Source of the DNA: Pratylenchus scribneri
Lineage: Eukaryota > Nematoda > Chromadorea > Rhabditida > Pratylenchidae
NCBI GenBank assembly: GCA_030063045.1
Contig: JAQSEB010000045.1
Coordinates: forward strand, 806,001 to 870,000
Direction of reading: 5' to 3'
Length of the DNA: 64,000 nucleotides
Of the stretch, positions 57,939 to 64,000 are shown in pieces. The notes below the pieces were generated by a model. It did no database searches. It was not told the DNA's origin and saw only the letters and a program-made list of their open reading frames with translations. The stretch's first letter is position 1; every line of letters starts with the position of its first letter. The position numbers were made by a program, and so were the translations under genes.

Positions 57939-60899
57939 TTAATTTGTTATTATTTGACATGGAGATTGTTGTTGCTGTTGCGGATTTGTTGAAGTAGACC
58001 ATAACCCAATGATCGGCTTAATTCGTCCAAGATGTATGCATTTTGGCACAAAAACCACTCGCAATTCATTGAAAGCCGCTCGATAATTTTGACTAAAAAG
58101 TGGTTATTTTATTTTTTCATTTAAAAAATTAAAATTCTATATATTTAGACTATATTTCATTTTATTGAACTGTAAAGGATATCATTTGAATTTAACAGGT
58201 TCAAAAAGGATTAAGGCAAGGATTATTCAGTATCTTGGGCCATTCTTTTATAAAATTCACCAAGGAAATAATTTATCCAAAAAAAATTATAAAATATAGG
58301 AAAGCTCAAAACAAAATTTTGTTTAAAATTCGGCCTCAAAAAATTTTATGAATTCTAATTTCTAGCTTATTTGCCATCAAAATACCTCAAAATGAATAAA
58401 ACCGGTGCAGCAATGGAACCGGAGAGGGTACTCACACAAGAAAAATATGAAGAAAAATGGGTTTTTTCTAGGGAAGTAAGCTCAAAGAATAAATAAATTT
58501 TGTTGAACAGTGTGGTTGGAATCCAGAAAACAATTTCAATAAACATTATTGCCGTCACAGATTTGAAAATGTCCTTTTGGAAAGTTTCATTGTCTAGATG
58601 AAATGTGTTTAAATTTTTTAATAATAAACAAAAAACTTACCCCCAAGATTTTTGTATTTCACCAAAATGATAATACTCGCATAAATTATAATCATTGCCG
58701 AACGGCAAATCAATGTCCTAATAGCGGAGATTGAATTGCATAAGCCTGGTCTGGAAGAAATGTCGGACATTTGGCAAAAAACCATGCTTTAAAATATTAA
58801 ATGAAAAATAATTTGTCGAAAATTTACGAATCAATATAAATTTTACTTTTTAAAGCTCCCTAATTTTGGATGAATATTTATGGATTTGATTGGAAATTAT
58901 TAAATTTTTGGTACTTTTCCGTTTTGGTACACCCCCATAAAAAATGATGAAAATCACGTTCTAGAGGTAATTTTAGTCGTAGAACGCGAATCTGACATCC
59001 ATTTGGTCATATTATACCATCTTGGTAAGATAATGTCAACTTTACCATGAAAATGTCAAGGGGGGACCAAGGGCATTTTTTGATCAAAATTTTTGTATGG
59101 CCAATATATAGCTCATTTTACTCACATCAGCTCGATGAGCTGTATCGAATGATATCATTTTTATTTCATAATATTGAGTTTCGCTCAAGTTAGAGGTCTA
59201 AATACCTTACCAAGGTAAATTTTTCTTTTGGTTATAACATGGCTATATTGCAATTTTATCTCATAAAAGTAGTACCATTAGATTCAGCTCGTCAAGCCTC
59301 TTCGATAGAGCTATAATATTCCTTTATTAAAAATATTTTGAAAATTGGTCTTTGTTCCCCCTTGACATTTTCATGGTAAAGTTGACATTATCTTACCAAG
59401 ATGGTGCAATATGACAAAATGGATGTCAAATTCGCGTTCTACGCCTAAAATTACCCCTAGAACGTGATTTTCATCATTTTTTATAGGGGTGTACCAAAAC
59501 GGAAAAGTACCAAATTTTTAATAAAAAACAACAAATTTTATTAATAGAAACATTGCGGAATATTAATCATTAATTATAATTCGGTGCACAAAATTAATGT
59601 GACCGATGGTTATGCCAATATAAAATTAACAAACTTTTTTTGCCTGAACAATTCCCAATATTGAAGAGCCATGAGGGCAAAACAAAATGCAATATAAACG
59701 AAGAGCAAAAGAAGATGGAACTTTTTTGATTTTTTATTGAGGCTCCTGTTGAAAGTATTTGAAAAATTTAAATCTTTAAATAAAATTCTTATTCATACTT
59801 CATATAATAAAATTTGAAGACGAAAAAGTTTAAAAATGTTTTTTTATTATCGCAATTCCGGCGAATTATTTCAAGAAAATTATATTTTTGCAATAAAATA
59901 TGTTTAATAAAATTCTGTATGAAATGTGTTTTTTAAAATGTGTTTTTGCCTTAAATGTGTTTTTGATGTGTTTTTGCCTTAAAATGTGTATTTGATTTTT
60001 TTTGCCTTAAAATGTGTTTTTGATGTGTTTTTGCCTTAAAATGTGTTTTTGATGTGTTTTTGCCTTAAAATGTGTTTTTGATGTGTTTTGCCTTGAAATG
60101 TGTTTTTTGTGTATTTCTCTTTAGATTTGTTTTTAGTGTTTTTGCTTTAAATGTATTTTTGATGTGTTTTTTTAATTGTGTTTTTGCTGTGTTTTTGTTT
60201 TCTAAAAATGTGATTTACCTCAAAATTAAAATGATTTTTAACATTTTATTTTTTCAAATATATTTTTGCTAAAGATAGTAAAAATACGATGTTTCCTTTA
60301 CCAAATTGGGAAGATAATATTTGTAAACGTTCTGCCCCAATTTGAACCATCACACCATATTCCACTTGTATGAAAAATTCGGGAATAAAAAGCAAGAAGT
60401 AGCACAGATTCAAAGGGACAGCCATTTGACTCACAAAAATAACAAATGTGATCAGAGGATAAAGATGGAATAGGGCCAAGCAGAGGGCATCAAATGCAAT
60501 CAAATGATTACAAAATGTATTTAATCGTCTGGAAAACGAAGGAATTAATTTTTATTTTGTAAATTATTAAAATGTTCAATTTTTAACCAATTCGAAAGTT
60601 TTTAACAGAATATAATGATACATTTGAAAAAATATGGTTTGATGGTCAAAAATTTGGAAAATGTTATATAAATATGGTATTTGGGTCACCCTGTGGCCTA
60701 CATTAACAAACTTTGATTTGAAAGTTACCAGCACCAACAGGCAATTCAACACAAAACCGCATATGGCAATGGCAGCACGAATGGAAATCGCGGAAAACAT
60801 TGCAGTTGTGTGCCCATTGTTATGCTTGAATACATCGTAATATGTTATTACCGAATCATTGGATGTTGATGAGGAGGCATTCATTCCTGCTGTTGCCAT
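57939..60899 (-). CDS. Srsx-like chemoreceptor GPCR, copy 1
   Basis: Minus-strand exons: 60899-60712, 60528-60302, 59745-59635, 58786-58641, 58593-58386 and 58092-57939. Exon 1 gives an N-terminus with NAS glycosylation sites and TM1 (CGFVLNCLLVLVTFKSK). Exon 2 gives CNHLIAFDALCLALFHLYP (TM2), TM3 and GAERL at the TM3 end. Exon 3 gives TM4 (FHLLLLFVYIAFCFALMAL) and exon 4 gives TM5 (MIIIYASIIILVK). Exon 5 gives TM6 (IMFIEIVFWIPTTLF) and TM7 (SGSIAAPVLFILR), and exon 6 gives SQNYRAAFNELR and a Q-rich tail. The layout resembles nematode Srsx receptors. All junctions are in phase except exon 2 to 3: exon 2 ends with one spare base and exon 3 needs two. A small exon may be missing from my model near the minisatellite, or the gene is broken. 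Confidence 0.8.
58920..59511. mobile_element. Non-autonomous TIR element, 592 bp, in a receptor intron
   Basis: Arms of about 170 bp begin GGTACTTTTCCGTTTTGGTA and are near-perfect inverted copies. AAATTTTT is duplicated outside (58912-58919, 59512-59519), giving an 8-bp target duplication. The centre has two copies of a CAGCTCGATGAGCTG-type module also seen in the fold-back repeats. No coding capacity. Confidence 0.88.
59925..60200. repeat. T/G-rich minisatellite in receptor intron 2
   Basis: Imperfect copies of a 29-bp unit, AAAATGTGTTTTTGATG plus TGTTTTTGCCTT, decaying toward 60200. It lies between exons 2 and 3 of the first receptor gene. Confidence 0.9.
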
Positions 60900-61954
60900 A
60901 TTTTTATACTCTTAAGAAACTCGAATCAAATATGAAAATATTTTTAAAAAATAAGAAATTTTCAAGTTAGATTATAATTTATAATTAAGTAATTTTTGGT
61001 TGGGTAGAAAATTGAGTTAATATATTGATATTTGGAAATTAGAATAATAGAGCATATTAGCGTTACCTAATTCTATTGGAAATTCCTATATAAAGTAGTC
61101 GAGATACTAATTAATAGATAATCCAATTTTCAAAATGTTAGCCATCCTAAGTGCATCATTAGCATTACAACACCAATTATTGAGATTGAATTTTTATCAT
61201 TAATTCTATAAAATATAAATAATAATTTTAAGCTTTAAGGGCCAAATTTATTTTTACTTTTCCGACAAAATATATATATATATAGGTCAAATAGTATAGC
61301 AGTTCATTATTTTTATCGAATTTCAAATGTGCTAGAGTTAACTTTTTAATTTATTATAAATGATTGAAATAAATTATAAGGAAATATTATTTATGGATAT
61401 TTGTTCTAAGTTGAATTTATTTTTTTATATTAATTTTTAAAAATGTTAAAAAATGTGTAATAATCTTGAATATATAGAAGGGAAAGAAATAATTTTACGC
61501 TTGCTGATTTATGATTTTAGATTTAAAATGAGAAAATAACCAATTAAAATTTCTATACCTCAATGGATTTGTTAACGCAAGTAATTTACAAATAGTGTAT
61601 GAGTCGGATAAAATCTTTCTAGCTTTACTATCCATTTTATACAGCCAATTATTTTTTCATGCTATATGGATTTATTAAATATTTTTAACATTTTATTTTA
61701 TCAAGCTAATTGAGAAGAATATATCCAAATGATTGTGCGGACCATGCCATCATATTGATGAGGAGATGGAATTTTTTATTTGGAATATTAAATATTTAAA
61801 AATTTAATTATTTTATTAAATTAACGGAAATTTGTACAATAATAAAAAAATAATTTTAAAAATTAAAAATTTTTTAAATGGCATAGTTGTGGGATACTGC
61901 TTTCAGCACATGGATTATTTTCAATTTAATGAAAAAAAAAGGTAAAAATTTTGA
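60900..61954. other. Intergenic between the two receptor genes
   Basis: No exon found. It holds the likely promoter of copy 1 and the 3' flank of copy 2. A short (TA)n run lies at about 61272-61284. Confidence 0.5.
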
Positions 61955-63329
61955 TCAATTTGATATTATTTGATATGGAGATTGTTGTTGCTGTTGCGGA
62001 TTTGATGAAGTCGACCATAACCCCATGATTGGCTTAATTCGTCCAAGATGCATGAATTTTGGCATAAAAGCCGCGCGCAATTCATTGAAAGCCGCACGAT
62101 AATTTTTACTATAAATTATTTTTTAAATTATTTTTACTATAAAATTAAAAATTTTATAATTGCTTATAAAGTGATAAATTTTTTCAAAAATAATCGCAAA
62201 ATTATTTGCATAAAAATAAGAAATTAATATGGAATTTATTGAAAAATTATTTTATAATTTATTTAACAAATCCAAAAAAGGCCATCATTTTAGCCAAATT
62301 AGACCAAATAATCATTAGACCAAGAGTATCATGTAGCTTTGGTGGTATTATCCTGTTCATTAAAAAATGAAATAACTTAAAAATATCAATAATTTTTGGT
62401 GTCAAAAAATTTCATTTTTTGATTAAATTATGGCATTTTTTACCTCAAAATGAATAAAACTGGTGCAGCAATTAAGCCAGATAATATATTCACACAAGAA
62501 AGATATGATGAGAAATAGGTTTTTTCCAGGGAAGATAATTCAAAAAATAAATAAATTTTGTTAAATAATGTTGAGGGAATCCAAAAAATAATTTCTATCA
62601 ACATTATTGCCGTCACAGATTTGTAAATATCCTTTTGAAAGGATTCATTGTCTGAAATATAGCAAAATATTTGAAAAAAAAAGAATTGAAAAAACTCACG
62701 TCCAAGATTTTTGGCCTTGACCAAAATAATAATACTCGCATAAATGATAATCATTGCCGATCGGCAAAACAATGTTCGAATGGAAGCGATTGAATTCATT
62801 ACGCCTGGTCGGGAAGAAATGTCGGACATTTGACAAAAAACCATGCTAATATATTTAAATATGAATTAATTTTTGGAAATTGTTATGCATCAAAATCACT
62901 TTTTTTACAATTAATCTGTGATAGTTAAATGTATTTTTTAGTAATTTATAGCCCTTAAATTGGAATAAATTAATTTGTCAAAGAATTGTTTTTTTTGATA
63001 TTCCAAAAAATTATAAAAAAAAAACAGCAATTGGTTCAATACTGCTGTCCAATTTTGCCTAAAAGATTTATTGAAATTTTAGTTTTTTTCTCACAATTCA
63101 GGTAGCCAAAAAATTTATCAAATTTTTAAATATTGGATATTTCTTCAGCAGCAGATGGTAATAAAAATTTAAATTTATGGAATTTACAAGGCATATTTTT
63201 TTAACAAAATAAATATACGTTTTTAGATTGAACAATTCCAAATATTGAAGAGCCATAAGGGCAAAACAAAATGCAATATATATGGACAGCAAAAGAAGAT
63301 GGAACTTTTTGGATTTTTTATTCTTACTC
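61955..63329 (-). CDS. Srsx-like chemoreceptor GPCR, copy 2 (5' part outside window)
   Basis: Minus-strand exons 63329-63219, 62845-62700, 62651-62444 and 62108-61955 correspond to exons 3-6 of copy 1. They have exactly the same lengths (111, 146, 208 and 154 nt) and the same phases. They encode TM4 (IYIAFCFALMALQYLEL), TM5 (MIIIYASIIILVK), TM6 (IMLIEIIFWIPSTLF), TM7 (SGLIAAPVLFILR) and the tail SKNYRAAFNELR with QQQQQSPYQ. No stops occur in these exons. Exons 1 and 2 should lie beyond 64000, past a long minisatellite. The conserved frame and lengths argue that both copies are or were recently under selection. Confidence 0.85.
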
Positions 63330-63359
63330 CTGAATCGAGAAATTTAAAAAAAAATATGA

Positions 63360-64000
63360 ATATTTTTTTATATTTTTGATTTTTTTGAAATGTGTTTTTG
63401 TTATGTTTTGTTTTAAAATGTATTTCTCTTGTGTTTTTGCCTTGAAATGTGTTTTGTTATGTTTTGTTTTAAAATGTATTTCTCTTGTGTTTTTACCTTG
63501 AAATGTGTTTTTGTTATGTTTTGTTTTAAAATGTATTTCTCTTGTGTTTTTTTGAAATGTGTTTTTGTTATGTTTTGTTTTAAAATGTATTTCTCTTGTG
63601 TTTTTGCTTTGAAATGTGTTTTTGTTATATTTTGTTTTAAAATGTATTTCTCTTGTGTTTTTACCTTGAAATGTGTTTTTGTTATGTTTTGTTTTAAAAT
63701 GTATTTCTCTTGTGTTTTTGCTTTGAAATGTGTTTTTGTTATATTTTGTTTTAAAATGTATTTCTCTTGTGTTTTTACCTTGAAATGTGTTTTTGTTATG
63801 TTTTGTTTTAAAATGTATTTCTCTTGTGTTTTTGCTTTGAAATGTGTTTTTGTTATATTTTGTTTTAAAATGTATTTCTCTTGTGTTTTTGCTTTGAAAT
63901 GTGTTTTTGTTATATTTTGTTTTAAAATGTATTTCTCTTGTGTTTTTGCTTTGAAATGTGTTTTTGTTATGTTTTTATTATCTTTTAAAATGTGTTTCTG
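63360..64000. repeat. 57-bp minisatellite upstream of exon 3 of copy 2
   Basis: About ten to eleven copies of a unit built from GAAATGTGTTTTTGTTATG, TTTTGTTTTAAAATGTA and TTTCTCTTGTGTTTTTGC, running off the window end. It is related in composition and position to the minisatellite at 59925-60200. Confidence 0.92.

Noticed and set aside
60072..60272. Phe/Cys-rich frame MFLMCFALKCVFCVF
   Set aside because: It is the translation of the T/G-rich minisatellite.
1..64000. tRNA or rRNA genes
   Set aside because: I saw no cloverleaf-like sequence with A and B boxes or rRNA-like segment while reading; a tRNAscan run would be decisive.

Overview
This is a eukaryotic, very AT-rich window that reads as nematode genomic DNA. 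The evidence is gene content: a complete Sre-type chemoreceptor, a tandem pair of Srsx-like receptors, a MOLO1-domain secreted protein with a C-terminal TIL domain, a K02A2.6-like Ty3/gypsy element, and small introns with nematode splice signals, including a TTTCAG acceptor just upstream of a start codon as expected for spliced-leader addition. Base composition and repeat load fit a tylenchid such as a root-knot nematode, but the genus cannot be fixed from the sequence. All gene models were assembled by hand from splice sites and reading phase.

Layout. 0-5 kb: a full-length LTR retrotransposon on the minus strand with two LTRs that look identical and an open 1384-residue Gag-Pol. 5-7 kb: a broken dynein heavy chain exon interrupted by a MITE with a 9-bp target duplication, and large fold-back repeats. 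7.9-8.9 kb: a three-exon gene of unknown function. 9.9-10.3 kb: two exons of a possible secreted cysteine-rich peptide.

11-46 kb: a degenerate region holding many partial copies of the exons and introns of one Sre receptor gene, mostly on the plus strand with some inverted blocks. It has been invaded by a 3-kb MULE with 190-bp inverted repeats and a broken transposase, two hAT-like elements (one composite), a TA-flanked element, a MITE inside a small coding exon, and a 468-bp element with a TAT repeat at each end. The apparent parent of the relics is the complete seven-exon Sre gene at 46.7-50.7 kb (367 aa), which has about 33 copies of a 19-bp repeat in intron 5.

51.7-54.4 kb: a five-exon TPR-SET protein (470 aa), plus strand. 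54.7-56.7 kb: the MOLO1-TIL gene, minus strand. 57.9-63.3 kb: two paralogous Srsx-like receptor genes on the minus strand with identical lengths for their last four exons; the second runs off the window. Both carry related T/G-rich minisatellites before exon 3.

The functional genes are thus mainly chemosensory receptors plus housekeeping and secreted genes at the right-hand end. The middle is a long record of gene duplication, decay and repeated transposon insertion.
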